From positions 426,001-490,000 of the forward strand of contig WAEK01000005.1 in NCBI GenBank assembly GCA_011634665.1: a stretch of 64,000 nt of DNA, given 5' to 3'. Below, piece after piece: positions 11,707 to 25,059 of the stretch. Below the pieces are notes generated by a model. It was not told the origin of the DNA. It was given only the letters and a program-made list of their open reading frames with translations, and searched no databases. Each line of letters opens with the position of its first letter. Position 1 is the first letter of the stretch. This DNA is from Mortierella sp. BCC40632 (Eukaryota > Mortierellomycota > Mortierellomycetes > Mortierellales > Mortierellaceae). The position numbers and the translations under genes were made by a program.

Positions 11707-14700
11707 TTTTTGCAGATACCCATGGATCTGAGATGTCAAGAATTTTTTATTGAAGTTCCGATACTCGCATAACGTATTTATATTCTCCTTCATGAACATA
11801 GATGCTCGCCTGAGTGTAGATCCGTGTCTAACATATTAGGATGCATGAAGGTTGAAGGCGTGAGCATTTGAATGGATATGGCAACTGCCACTAACAACGC
11901 TCAAGTCGGGAATGTGGAGTATTGAAACCGAGCGGTCCAAAAGATTGCAACCTGTGTGAATAGGAGTACATTATGCTGTATTGTCTCTCCCGCAGCAACT
12001 GTTTCCACGGTTTGAGAAACCAAACTTCAGTACTAACAATGAACCATGACAACAGTGGCGGCAATAAGACTCGTGTGCGCATGTCAACTGATCAAAGAAG
12101 GGTGATTGTGTACCTTCTGGCGCGATAAAAAGAGAGGACCATGCGACTCCTCCTTGGGTCGCACGCACGCCTCGGCCTTGCCTTTGGGGGGAACTGCTGT
12201 GACCGCGCGCCTTCGTCGCAAGGGCTCAACGGTCCATCGCATTGTCTCACGTCTCATTATGCGACTTCTTTGGACCCAAGAGGATTTGTTGGGCTGAGCA
12301 AATCGAGAACAAAGAGTACATTCCGCTTAGATAGGGTCGCCCCACGGGCGAACACTGAAAAGGCGGCGCGCACAAAGAGAGTTTGAGGATGGAAAAAGAT
12401 GAAATGGACTGGTTGCATTTGTCCTACGAGTGAAAAGGTCTCCTATTTCCCAACTCTCTGTCCCAGCCCTTCGTTACTTGCTCTCGTTCAATGGGCTGTT
12501 GCCACCTTTGCCACCCAAAACACTAAAACACTCAAAAACACCGATCATGGACGAGTCCTCACCCCGATCTTTTTTTTTTTTTTTTTTTTTTTTTATGCGT
12601 GGATTTGTGGAACCCAGGAAGCTTTGTGTCGCCGATGCAAAGGCGCTTCGAGAAGTATGAAAAGGGCAAACGGAAGTTAATGTTTATTTCTGGCGCGGGA
12701 ATCTGCGTCCAGGACCGAGGTTTACCAGTGGCATTGGAGATCTGGGGGATGAAACAGTCGAGAATCAACGATAAGAATGACAATAAATCAATAATAATAC
12801 GGCCTAGAAGAAACTAGAGGAAATGGAGAGACAGGCAGGCAGGCAGAGAGAGAGAGAGAGAGAGGATGAAAGAAAGAAAGAGGGGCGTTTGCATTTTGGG
12901 GCGCATCGACTCTACAGGAACTCACGAAGGCGTGTGAACGCGTGGAAAGACGAAAACTGGACACAAGAAACAAACAGGAACGAGACTACAATCTCAAGAG
13001 AGAAGAGATGTCATGGAGGAAGGGCCCGACCACCCTCTGGAGCCACGGACAACCATCGATGTGGTTTTCATACTTTTACTCCTTGTCGATTCTCTCCACT
13101 CGATCGCTCATTCTCTGCATGCATCAAGCTTAACACAAGGTGGAGATGACCAGATGAGCATGCATTGCGTCGTTTGTCCTTTTCGGAAGAAGGGGAGGAA
13201 CTGGAGAAGGTTCGGGAGAACAATGGGGAGGAGGAGGGGGAACATTGGGGAACAATGATGGGCTGTAAATTTGGACTCGTCCAGATCTTTTTGGCTCTAC
13301 ACAAAGAGAGTCCTCGAGCATGTAAAGATGACCAAGTCCAGACCCCTTTGATTCCAGCTTCACAAGATGGTGTGTTCCCGCCACGAAAACCCGGTCTGAC
13401 CCTCAAGGAGAGTAGGCCTTAGCTCCCCCTTTCTTCCGCTTGGTCATCTCATCTACGTGTGCCTCTTTTGTGAAAAGAGGAAGTTGTGGTGACTGCATGT
13501 GAAAGAGAGTTGCACAGGGAGGCTGACTGTCCTTGCCCTTCATTCTTACTTTGTTTAGCCTAAACGGACACTGCATTTTCCAATTCTTGGTACGTTGGAT
13601 TGTGTCCGGGATGAGTGTGTGTGATGAGCAGCCGACCAAGTCCCCACAAATGTTATCTCACAGCCGCGGACGCCCTTTGGACTATGTCTTTGCAAGCAGC
13701 CGTCCTTCTCCTAACCTTTTGTTGGTTGATACATCCATACACGCGCACCCTCTCACCCATTGCCTCATTGGCTCTGCCCTTAACATTGTTTCTTCTCCTC
13801 CCCTTGATAAAATGGTCTTCACGGCATAAAGACTCTCGCTTTGTCTATCTCGTTCGTTTGTTCGGTTGGCTCACCTGCTCTATATTTGTGCGACTATTTA
13901 CTTGTTTTTGTGCCTGAATCACCCTTGCTGCTGTGTCCCTCGGTCCTTTGCTTGTCGTCTTTGTCGTCGTCGTTTTTATTTTCTCACTCTTGCATACATG
14001 CACACTCACTTTCACACCCAAGTACCACTCATTGACGACTCAATCTTTCTTGCAAAGAAAGAGATGATTGTTTAACTAGATATCAACAGCTCTTCTCTCT
14101 CCATTTCATGGTCCAAAAAGACAAGGAGCTGAGGGTGGTGGAGAGCACACTACGCTCTGTGTCGAGACATGCCATGCATGTCCTTTTGTCGTCTTTTGCC
14201 GCATTATCGCCCCTTGGTCCCTCTGCCTTCCCCGCCCCTTCCCCTCCTTTCCCCTTCAGATAGGATTGGCAGATCCTTGGTGCGTGTCTGACCAATGCCA
14301 TGCAGTTCAGTCGTAAGCGTGCTCTATGCAATGCGATGCGATGCGATGCGATAGACCACGTCCACGGCACGACGAGTGCACGATATGATGAGATACGGTA
14401 GCCCAGGTACGATATGATCGATGGTAGGAGTATCGAACGTGTAATACACAGGACAAAGGGAAGGGGAAGGGGGGGAATCGTGGATTGTGAATAAAGTAAC
14501 CAACATTGAGTGGACAGGGTAAGGTTAAGTGGATAGAGAGCCAATGCCTCCCTTGCAGGAGTGCCTTTTTCTTTTTGTTTGTCGCCGAGAAAATACTATT
14601 TCACTTTTGGATGGTGGCACATTGGAAGGAACACACAACAAATACGCAGCGAGGAAAAAGAGTCATCGTCAGGCCACTGGAAATGAGCGGAATCGAGATG

Positions 14701-15371
14701 TACATCTGTGTGCGTGAAGTTGCACGATAGAGATAACGCCGTCGAACCTTTGTCACCCTGTGTTTCCTGGCTGTCTGCGTTTGCTTCTGTTTCTTCCGTG
14801 CACGGGGAATCGAGGCAGCGAGTCGCCACACTCGAACAATTGACCGCGGAGCAGTGCGAGTCTACTGTCAGAGCAATCAAAGAGTCGGGAAACAAGAGTC
14901 AACAGATCCGAGTCAACCCCACCGATACGACTGTGTCTTGAACAGAGAGATCCACCTTGCTCACCCCCCCCCTCTCTCTCTTTCGATGCTTCTTGGTTCT
15001 TCCTAAGGCACAGGATGCTGAGCTGAGCTGAGCTGAGTTGAGCATTCGTAATACAACGATGGGACAAATGCACGGAATTGAGTTCCTTGTGCTGCTGAGC
15101 AAGCCAACTGGCCGATCGTCCGACCACATGTGCTGGGCCTTTAACCATGGTCACGATGAGTAGAGTGTGCATTGATGCGTAAAAGGAGTCGCTTGGAACG
15201 GAGAAGCTAGGCAGGTGAAAAAAAGAGATATTTAAAGAAAGATAATGAGTGGAGAGTAAGAGAGGAGCGTGTATTAGGCCACGACTACGGCGATTGTCCC
15301 CTGGCATCCAAAAGAGGTGAGAGTCGCCGGGTGGCCGGAGAGTGGTTGGCCATGTCTCTGTTCGTCGGACT

Positions 15372-15373
<2 letters not shown>

Positions 15374-15424
<51 letters not shown>

Positions 15425-15510
15425 AAAAGTGAAAGAAAGGGAGAAAGAAAGAGAGAGAAAGAGAGAGAACGAACGAACGAACGAGCGAACGAACGAGCGA
15501 ACGAACGAGA
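15374..15510. repeat. (GA)n run followed by CGAA/CGAG tetranucleotide repeats
   Basis: A perfect GA run (15374-15424) passes into GAAA-rich sequence and then about ten tetranucleotides of CGAA or CGAG (about 15468-15510). A CT-rich block begins about 110 bp later, so the two could pair. Confidence 0.85.
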
Positions 15511-16169
15511 GCAAAAGAGAGGACGGCCTCGGTGGGAAGTGGGAGGAGAGAGTGAGTGGAGTAGAGATTGATTGACATTGGCAATGTCATTCTCATCCAT
15601 TTCATCTCATCTGAATTCACCTTCTCTCTCACTCTCTCTCTCTCCCTCTTTCTCTTTCTTCCTCTTTCTTTCGTTCTTTCTTTCTCTTTTGCTCTCTCTC
15701 TCTCTCTCTTAACCCTTTTCCTCTTCCCTCCTTTGTCTACGCCGTGTCCACCCACACTCCTTTGCACCTCCCGTGCCCGTGCCTGTGCTGTCACTCGCCC
15801 GAACAACCATCTCTCCTCTCTCTCTCCTCACCCCTGGGCCACGCCGCACGCCCCTTTCTTCTTCGACTTTGGTCGTTCGTCCCTTCTCTTACTTCCCACT
15901 CACTCCTCTCTTCCTTTCACTCCCCGTTCGTCGTGACCGTGGTCATTGCATCAAAAGTGTGTGTGGGAGAGAGATCTGCCCATTCATCATCGAACCCCAT
16001 CTGCATCCGACCTTTTTATAGCGACTCTTTATAGAGTCTTGTGTCCGCTCCTCTCGCGCCTCACACACTCACGCACGTACGACCAACACCGAGCACAAGG
16101 CACAAGGCCTCACGACACACAGGCACAAGAACGCACGAGCAAGGGCCAACGCACGACAACCCCTGCTCT

Positions 16170-16170
<1 letters not shown>

Positions 16171-16205
<35 letters not shown>
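16171..16205. repeat. (CT)n microsatellite in leader of the NDT80-family gene
   Basis: Perfect CT run inside a pyrimidine-rich block about 800 bp long on the plus strand, 450 bp before the start codon at 16654. Confidence 0.9.
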
Positions 16206-16209
<4 letters not shown>

Positions 16210-16653
16210 TCTCTACTCTCCGCGCTTGGTCATCGACTCACCGTGCAAACCACACCGCGCCCCTCTTCTTCTGCTCTTCAAACAAATATCGTCGTTGTAG
16301 ACAACTCTCCCCCTCCCCCGCCGTCGTTCACTCTTTCCTCTTCTTCATTCTTCTCCACACACACTCTCTTTCTCTTTCCCTTTCTCCTCTTTTCTTTCGC
16401 CCGCACCACTGTCCGCTGCTTTTATCCATAGTCTCCTCACTCCATTGTCCAACGCCTTCATTGCCTCCATCGCCCACTTTCTGGTTCACTTTCCTGCGTT
16501 TAATCCCCAGCATCTCTCAATCCTCGCGAACGATCCTTCTCCGTCTCACAGCTGCACCCCGAACACCACGCCCACACTCATTCCCCCTACCCCGCCTCGC
16601 CCCACACCTCCCTCAGGAGCCAACCAGGACAATCAAACGACCTATTCTCGGCC

Positions 16654-19600
16654 ATGACCACCACATCTCCGATCGCCGGCTTGTCCGACCCTGCACTGAA
16701 CCGCACCCCGGTCTCTTTGCCTACCATGCAGCATGTCAAACAGCAACCTGCCGAGTTCTCTAGCCGGTCTGAATCTCGGTCGCTATCCATGGACTACACC
16801 AATGCCACAACAGGTGTTCATGCCGGCATCAATGCCAGTCAGAACAACACTCGGTACTCACAGCATGTCAGCTATAACCAGGATCGTGCAGGACGATACT
16901 CGACCGAGCACTACAACTCCCATCACCACCATTCTTCTATCTCATCTCAGCCTTCCAGCTCGCACTACACCAACGGCCCTACAAACAGCAATAGCAGTGA
17001 TCCACATACGAATGGGCACTCTGACTATGGCCATGTACAGGCGTCCGTTCATCACCATGGCCACCACCAGAATCACGTCTACCACGGCCATCACAGTGCA
17101 CATGCACAGGAGCACGCGCCATATCCACTGTAAGATGGGTTGGCACGAGGACCAGGGCAAGGGGGAGATGGTGGAGGTGAAGGAGTCGTGTCGATGGCTA
17201 TTGAGAAACACATCAAGCGCGGCCGATATGCTTGTGCACCCAGTCATTCTTGTGCGAGGGTGCTATGAACCTCTGTGCCCAGGAGAAGTGGGAGCACAAG
17301 AGAAGCGGCAGAAAAAAAAAAAAAAAAAAAGGAGGAGCAAAAAAGTTGGGGGAGGGAGAAGAGTGGTGGGTGCGTTATTTTTTGTGGGTGTGTCCGCTGG
17401 TGCGGGCCTTGGACCGACTGCATGCACAAGCGACTACAATGAGAGAGAGAAGGCTCGCTCAATCATCCTGCGTGCGACATGTCTTTTTTGCCTGCACTGT
17501 CCATGCTGTGTTTTTCAGGGGTTGGGCCAACGCCCTCGAACAAGCGAGGAAAAACAAAAAAAAAAAAAAAAATCACGGCCCATGGGCCAACATGGCTTCC
17601 TGTAGAAAATGCACCCGGAGCTGACCTTTCTTTCTTTCCTTCTTTCTTTCCCTCTCTCTCCTCCTTTCTTTCTTTTTTTTTTTTTTCTTCTTTCTCGCTT
17701 TCTCTCCTCACCTACCCCACCGACCAACGACAAACCAACAAACAACAATCGACGAACAACAACCACGCCTTCGACGACTGCCACCGCCACTGTATCCTTG
17801 CTCCATCCATCCATCGCAACCTCCTTCCTCTTCTCCCGTCTCTTTCTCTTTCTCACTACCTCACCCTCTCCTCTCCTCTCCTCCTCCTCCTCCCCCACAT
17901 CCCGGCAACACGCGCACACATTGTGCTCCTTATTCAATCTCGTTCTCGCAATCTCTCTATCCACCCCACTACCCCCTGCTCTTTATTTTCTTTCTCTCCC
18001 TCTCTCTGGTTTTTTTTTTCTCTCTCTCTCTCGCTCTTCCTCTCCACTCGTCCACGTTCGCTTTATTTTATCTCCCCCTTCATTTACACCTCTCCACTTC
18101 TCCGCACACCCTCACGGCTGCCCAATTGACAGAAGCCCAACAGGAGAAGAGGACAGTCAACCTCAGTTCTTCAACAAGATGGACAACAGTGGAAATATGC
18201 TCAGCAATGGCGGCGGATCTTACTCGACATCTTCCTCAACCCATTATGCAAGGTACGTATATTCCTTGGAGTACAGACACTTATTCTGTCTCTTTTGTCG
18301 CTGCCCTGGTTTCGCTCGGCCAGAAAACCACACCCCATCATCTGGAGAAAGAGAGAGAACAAGAGGGAGACTGCACGGGAATCGGACCAACGTGGGAAAT
18401 TAAGGAAGGCAGAGAGAGAACGAAAGAAGGGATGGGAAGGGGAAAAAAGAATAGGAAGGATGGACACAGTGGCAATGGAAGATCCGTCGAGGCCAAGGCC
18501 CACTGCATGAACACTTCCTGTGCTCAAGGCGGCAGGGATATGCGGGCTGGAAACGCACGGGAGCTGGGCGAGAACACGACAGGAAAGACGAAGAGGACAA
18601 GAAAGAGGGGAGAAGGGAAGAAGGGGAGAGGAGAGAAGAGACGAGACGAGGCCGTGAGGGAGCGAAAAGCGCCCGAGCGGATGCAATCTATGAACGGGAA
18701 TGCAGTCCCTGTCGTCAACTCCCATCCCATCCCAACCCCTGCCCATGTCCAGCCTTGTTCTCTCCCACCCATCATTGCCCTTCGTTCCCTATCGATCCCA
18801 GACTGGGTCATGCTGTGGCCATTGTTTATCCCACCCATCTCCTCTCTCGCCGGGAGAGCGGTACAACCCAGAGACAGGCTGGACCAAGCACACACCACCT
18901 ATTGCTGAAGGCGACGGCGCGGCGGCTGGTCTCAAGAGACCGTGGAAATGAAGTGGTGATGTTGCCTTGACAGATAAGGTTGATGGACACCAACCATGGT
19001 TGGGCAAGGGGAAGGTGAGGGAAAGGGAGGACCAGAAGAGGACAGACCCGCTCGGAGTGCTCAGGCGAATGCAGTTTGCTCCGCGCTATGTACATACACA
19101 ACCTTCTTCGCCAATGCTGGTCATCCCTGGTCTGATATCTCTGGACTCATGTCGCACACATCCACACATGCAATCACACACGCATGAGCATAGACACAGG
19201 CCATGGGGCACACGCATCGACATGGGAAACGCCAAGAGAGGCCAAGAGAGGAAGGAAAGGGGGAAGAGGGAGGGGGGGCGATGTTCGACGGCAATGCATG
19301 ACGGCTGCCTTTTGTCCTCCCTTGGGGTGGGCCTGACTCCAGGCAGAGGCGCCACAGTGCTTCTTTTCAACCCTAGCCAGCGAGTACCAGCTTGGGATGT
19401 GGTGGTCACCCGTATCCCTTTGTCCTCTTCATCCATCCACAGACCCATCCAATCAGACCCTCTGGATTTTTCCCATGGCAGTGTGTCTCCATCTTCGACA
19501 CACACAACACACCGCATACACACACCTTCCCAGCGAGCTCTCTCTCTCTCTCTTTCTTTCTCTCTCTCTCTCTGCTCCTGCTCTCGCGTACCCCCTATGC

Positions 19601-22510
19601 TGTCGCGGCTTTGCTAACGAACGCTCCTCCTTTGTCCCTGTGTGTGTGTTACTGTCGCACGACCAACTCTATCACGCGAATAGAACGCACTCGTACTCGA
19701 ATTCACATAGCTATAGTCGCAATGGTATGGACCACCCACAGCAGCCTACCAGCCCTGGCCTAGGCGTCGGCCCAGAAGGCATGTTCCATGGCAGCAACGG
19801 TGGTCACTACAGTCACAGCAACAACAGCAATGGCAGTAGCATTGGCCACCGGTCCGACCAAGGCATGGTTTACTCCAGCTCGGCGCCTGCCAGTCCACAC
19901 CCGCTGGCCTTTGCACGCCCAAAACGACGGTCCGATGTATACACACTCCAGGAGAGTCCGTACTTTTATCCCACCCAGCAAGCCCACAACCTCTTCAGTC
20001 TTGACCAGACCTACAGGCAAGTACCCCATTACCTGTTTTTCCTTTCCTTTCTTTTCACTTTTTTTTTTCCTTTCTTCTCTCTTCCTTTCCCTTCCCTCCT
20101 CTCCACTTAATCTCCTATTTATCACACCCGCACCTGTTGGTCTCCTGTTCACGGCCCCCGCAGCCGTGTGCGGTTAATCCCGTTACAGATGCCCGAGCTC
20201 TAGCCCGAGCCCGAGTCTGGCCCAGCCCCTCGCCCCTGCTTGCACAATACCATGGCAACCTCTGTAACTGCAACTCACCCTTGCCCTGCGCCTGTCCTCC
20301 GCGCACGTCGCTCTGCCCCTGAGCCCCCACACCCGATGGTTGCACCACACGCCCAACTCCGCACCTTGTGTCCACGAGCTGAATGGTCTGCAGTTTGCCA
20401 CTAACACTAATCGCTCTTCTCTTCTTCCTCTTCGCATTGTCGCATGTCTGCGCCGCCTCGTTCCTCTTCCATCTACTCCGCAACTGCATGAATTGTGTTT
20501 CGATTGTTCGCTCGTCTTTTTGCTTCTCTTTTCTTTTTACCCTACAATGGTGTGCAATGTCATACCATTAGCTACCAGCTCAAGATCTCGGCCAAGATCG
20601 ATCGGGGCTTTTTCCTGGCCTCTGGCGACTGGACTTGCTACCGTCGCAATTACTTTCAACTCTCGGCCTGTTTCTCCATCTTGGGTCTTGACACCTCAAT
20701 CCATCCTGAGGCCCCTTGTCTCCTGGAGCGAAATGGCGAACTACTGCAAGTCAAGGCATTCTTAGTCTGCATCGGTGCCCAGATCCAGCACGGCGAGAAG
20801 GTGATAGAGTTGGTCCAGCATACGCCCAAGCGTGACAAAGGTCCACAAATGACCCCTAGACCTACCGCCCTCCGTGCTGGTGGAGACTTGAACCTAAACG
20901 GAGGCATGCCCTCGACCCTCACCCCGACCTCAGGTGCTAACCCCAGCGTCGTGACTTTTGAGCGAGTGCAGTTCAAGACAGCGACGGCCAATAATGGCAA
21001 ACGACGAGCTGCCCAACAATACTACCAGGTCCACGTTGACCTTTATGCAGAACTTGAAAGTGGAGAATTGGTCATGGTTGCCAACACTCACTCAGCACCC
21101 TTGGTTGTCCGGGGTCGATCACCAGGGCACTATGCAGATAACGAAGACTTGAATGCAAACCCAATGGACATGTGCGTTGTCCATACCGGACCAGACTCGC
21201 GGTATGGCGGAAGTGGAAACGGAGGCAGCGGAGGATACCACAGTCATCGGCATGACAGTTTCAGCAGTAGCAATGGTGCTTTGGCGTCACCTGTTTCGCC
21301 GGGAGAATACCCTTATTACCCAGGCGGATACCCTTCGACATCGCCGCCATCGTCATCATCATCCTCAGCCTACCCATATCAATCCTTGGGAGGTTCTGCC
21401 TCACACATGGCAAATGCCGCAGCAGCAGCAGGAGGACAAATGCATGGCACTAATAATGGAGGGTACTATGATCGTCAGGACCCAGACTCATACCCTGCTA
21501 GTCCATTGTCGCCGGTTGGACCGCATCCTGGAGGTAGGCATCAATCCAATGGATAGTTGACGGGGCATACTGATGAAAGAATACGAATGACCCCCGATAT
21601 ACTAACCAAACACTTTTTCCTTGACTTTTTATCATCTACTCTTTCATCGCTTCGTACAGAACCATTGTCACCAGATGTGTATAGCCCAGGTGGATTTGTC
21701 GGACAGGAATCTCCGTCGCTAAATCGACTGTCGCAGATGCATGGACACTCGTACAGCTACAGTGCGTACTCACAGTACCCATCAACCTCATCCGCATCGC
21801 ATGACTCGTACCACCGTGACCAGTACTCGGGTCATCACCATCAACAACAACATTCCCAGCCATCGCAGCAACAGCCTCACCTGGCATCATCCTCGTCCTC
21901 CCTGTATGACCAAGACCATGAGACGGGTATGGCAGGACTGAGAATTCATTCGCCGACAATGCCCATGTCCTCTTCCTTATCTTCGTCAACAAGTGCGGCA
22001 GCGAGTGCAACAGGATCGCCAGTCTTGACTCCAATGATGACCCCACTCCTCACGGCTACATCTACCTCAGCAGCAAGCACGCCCCGACGACAATCTTTCA
22101 GCTCCTCGTCCACATCACTCTCCAACATCTCCAAGAAAAGCGAACGAGGTATTGGAGGCTCGACCACCACTCGCAAGTCCAGATCCATCTCGCTCTCAGG
22201 AACAACAACGACTAACTCTGTGACGGTAACAAAACGAGCTATGGTGAGCAAGACGAGAGCCTTGTCGCTGTCAGGAGGTACGGCCATGGCCCAGATGTCG
22301 ATGCAGCCCCCACCTCCAATGATTAGCAAGGAGATGGTGGGCCGAGTTGTACTACTGAATGGAACGGGGGCTCACCACAGTAATGGCAATGGATACGGAC
22401 ATGGACAGGGAGGACAACCAGGTCATGGACATGGTGGACATGGTGGACACGGAGGGCATGGGTTCTCAAAAGACCGGATCCCAGAATCTCTTCTGGAGGA
22501 CCAACATTAA
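16654..22510 (+). CDS. NDT80/PhoG-family DNA-binding transcription factor
   Basis: Nuclear regulator of the p53-like Ndt80/PhoG family (yeast Ndt80 meiosis activator; Neurospora VIB-1 and Aspergillus XprG for starvation, proteases and heterokaryon incompatibility). Five exons: 16654-17129, 18133-18252, 19684-20016, 20572-21533, 21660-22510; 913 aa with phases agreeing throughout. Introns 1 and 2 are about 1.0 and 1.4 kb; intron 3 uses a GC donor (AG|GCAAGT). The DNA-binding domain covers about residues 280-490: KRRSDVYTL, LFSLDQTYSYQLKISAK, KIDRGFFLASGDWTCYRRNY and GEKVIELVQHTPKRDKGP. The N-terminus is His/Ser/Asn-rich (HHHH, HHGHH); the C-terminus is Ser-rich and ends in a HGGHGGHGGHG repeat. 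The family is certain; the regulated process cannot be read from sequence. A very long pyrimidine-rich leader and large early introns suggest post-transcriptional or isoform control. Confidence 0.92.
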
Positions 22511-22745
22511 GTTGGACATCTCTTATGATAAACACTCACGCTTTCGAAGAAAGAAAAAAAAAAAAGGCTTGAAGAATTCGACGCTGCATTCAATGGCTAG
22601 AGCTACGGAAACAGGATTTTCATACCCCCCCCCCCCTCTCATCTCCAATCTCCACATCCCTTTTACTCTCCATCTTCTCGCCTTGAGATGCATCTCCGTC
22701 TTTTCTCCTTCGTGCTCTCTTCCATCTAGCAAAAAAAGAAAAAAG

Positions 22746-22784
<39 letters not shown>

Positions 22785-22929
22785 TTCCTGACAAGAAAAA
22801 GAAAAACAACGACAAAGAAAAAAAAAATAATAATAGGCCCGCCAAAGAATGACTTGAGCGAGCGCTGGTCGCCCCCAATCGCCTATAAAAGTAACCAACT
22901 AGCAACTGCCCAACGGTATCAAAGAGTAA

Positions 22930-22950
22930 AATATATATATATATATATAT
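22930..22950. repeat. (AT)n microsatellite
   Basis: About ten AT units read directly, in the 3' flank of the NDT80-family gene. Confidence 0.85.
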
Positions 22951-24709
22951 CCAGATAATCCTGGTTGGAAGATGTCCTGGAGAAAGCCCCAATTCTCGTT
23001 TACCTCGATCCCTTCAATCCCCTATACACCTACAGGGTTTCTTGCTATCAAACATATACTCAGATAGCAGGACAACAAGCCCTATTCCAAGTGTTGCGGT
23101 TGATTGATGTGTATGTTCAACAGTAGTAGGCAAAACTGAGGGCCACTGGCACCTGCAAAAAGAGTGAAATTAGCTGAAGAGCTGATGTCTTCTCTGTTTT
23201 TGTCGAAAGCATCAGTGGTCGCGTTGTTGTTGTTGGCGCAACATTACTGACATGGCCAAGACCAGAGCTAGTCCATGACAGCATTTAGAGTACCGAGGGT
23301 GAGTTCCATAACAGTGAACAACTGGACACCCTTCGGTTCGTGCAGGCACACTACACCGTGTGCTCTGATCCCCGTGCCAACCAGGCAGGAACTCTCTACA
23401 ACAAAGGACGTTGGACCCGATCCTACCTATTTAGAGACAAGCAAGCAAATTAATAAAGAAAAGAGGGTCTTTGTGCTCTAGGGTTTCCACCTTTGTAAGG
23501 GTGTTGGACTTGCAAGTCTACTCCATTCTACAGGATAGAGGAAGAGCGAGCCAAAAGCAGCTTTTCAGTTGATCAACTAAGCTGAGAGGAAGATAATGGC
23601 AGCTGGATATTTTGTTCCGAATACTCGAATCATAAAATGGGGGAAACTTTTTTAGTTCCAGGAACAGGTAGACTCGCATGTCTGCTAGCTGCAAAAGGCT
23701 TAGTACCATAATTGGGATATCGGAGCTCAAGGACACGCAACATCAAAGAGTAAACCACAATGGAAAATGGCACCAACCATCCCGTCTTACGGAAAAAAAA
23801 AAAAAAAAAAGGACATCTCCCTCGACCCCGAGATTAGTGAAAAGCGATAGTAGCTGGCGGATTTGCTCCTTGTATTCGCCCTCCATTCTATTCACCGAGT
23901 TGACCAAAAAATTCAAGTGTGAATCACAAAACTCAACCATCGAGGCTCTCTATGAGGTTAGTACTGTCTCGATAGTCATTGGCTCCTGTCTGTCTTTTCC
24001 GCTCCGTTCTCACGATCATTCATGTCGGTGAAAGAAAGATGGCCCGGGGTATGGGGTATTTTAAACGAGCGAATCTTTTTCAGATCAGGTACCTCTTCCC
24101 GCACGGCCCAACACATTTGTTTTTCCTCATGTCAGCCCCCTCACTACTCACCACTGGCCCATTCACCTTCAGGCCTCGTTAGAGGCTTTAATCGTCGGCG
24201 CGCGTCCGTCCTTTCTCTACAAATTACAAGACAGATGGGAGAATTCAAGACATGGTGCAGAGGTGAGCTACTAGGGGGGCAAGCCAAGAGCTATTCTACG
24301 ACTAGAGTAGAGGATCCGAGGAGTCCGGGAGCTGAGAGAGCTGCTCCCAATCAGTCAAATCGAAAGGGTCAATCTGTTTATTAGTCTACCTCCTTCTTGA
24401 TCATAACAATGTGGGGAGGATAGTTCCAAATCTTGCACATCCGCTCGTAGTGGCGACCGACTGGGACTACGTCTGATTCTGAGGTCGGGCCCCAGCTATC
24501 TCTGAGGTTGGCACTTCAGTTGGCAAAAGTTTGTCAAATTATTCCTTTCTACCCTACTCTCCACCACGCTTTAATGACTCTGTTGTCTTTCGGGGAGGAA
24601 AAACGCGCACAGGGCATGAGAGTGAATAGAGGAAGAAAGAACTAGTCCCGAGCCTAATCGCCAACGATCTTCCTGGCTCCAGAAAAAAAAAATCCATGCC
24701 CAGCAGGGC

Positions 24710-24714
24710 AAAAA
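24710..24714 (-). terminator. RNA polymerase III terminator of tRNA-Asp
   Basis: T5 on the minus strand beginning four bases after the tRNA 3' end; a longer T-run follows near 24691-24682 as back-up. Confidence 0.6.
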
Positions 24715-24718
24715 GAGC

Positions 24719-24789
24719 TCTTTGGCCGGGAATTGAACCCGGGTCTTCCGCGTGACAGGCGGAGATACTCACCACTATACTACCAAAGA
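24719..24789 (-). tRNA. tRNA-Asp (anticodon GUC)
   Basis: Minus strand folds into a full cloverleaf without an intron. The acceptor stem TCTTTGG pairs with CCAAAGA. The D-arm is GTATAGTGGTGAGTAT. The anticodon stem TCCGC pairs perfectly with GCGGA around loop CTGTCAC, anticodon GTC. The T-stem CCGGG pairs with CCCGG around TTCAATT. The sequence is close to eukaryotic tRNA-Asp genes in general. B box GGTTCAATTCC is present. A T5 run a few bases past the 3' end (plus-strand A's at 24710-24714) and a longer T-run near 24682-24691 can serve as RNA polymerase III terminators. It stands alone between a protein-free region and a LINE relic. Confidence 0.95.
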
Positions 24790-25059
24790 ATCTTGGTATC
24801 TGCAGAAAGTTTTCTGCCAATATATTCCTACAATCGATAATCGTTATTTCCTTCTTTATCTTTATTTCCTGACCAACTATGCCCCAGGTGTTGGTGGTCG
24901 CATGCCCGCGATACCCAGCGCTCGGGGCAACAGCCACGTGAGCTGTTATGGACGATGGAGGGTTGCCGCCATTTTACGGGGGCCGGGGCTAGATTAGGTT
25001 TTCTTAGTTTTGCCTGCACGGCCATTCTAGCGGAAACAGATTGTTAAAAAAAACTCAGG

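Larger units (their letters stand above)
11486..16653. other. 5.2-kb intergenic / leader region rich in simple sequence
   Basis: No protein-coding gene recognised on either strand; short frames are compositional. Contents: (GA)n at 11659-11703; T-run at about 12571-12594; GCGAT repeats at about 14330-14352; CTGAG/GCTGA repeats at about 15017-15043; GA-rich block 15374-15560 with CGAA/CGAG tetranucleotides; and an almost continuous CT-rich block from about 15618 to 16440 with a perfect (CT)n run at 16171-16205. The right part is probably promoter and 5' leader of the NDT80-family gene at 16654. Confidence 0.55.
22511..24718. other. Intergenic region, AT-richer
   Basis: No gene recognised. Contains an A-run at about 22746-22782 just after the NDT80-family gene, an (AT)n run at 22930-22950, and a further A-run near 23791-23810. 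A sequence near 23483-23520 looks superficially tRNA-like but cannot be folded. Confidence 0.45.

Noticed and set aside
15277..15806. Long overlapping frames of FVRSFVRS/SLSLSLS or ERERERER type on both strands
   Set aside because: They are translations of GA/CT and CGAA repeats, not proteins.
17479..18129. 216-codon plus-strand frame in the first NDT80-family intron
   Set aside because: Composition follows the CT/T-rich tract; the intron boundaries and phase of the flanking exons explain the region.
23483..23530. tRNA-like stretch on the plus strand (GTTGGACTTGCAAGTCTACTCC)
   Set aside because: No matching acceptor stem or T-loop could be found around it.
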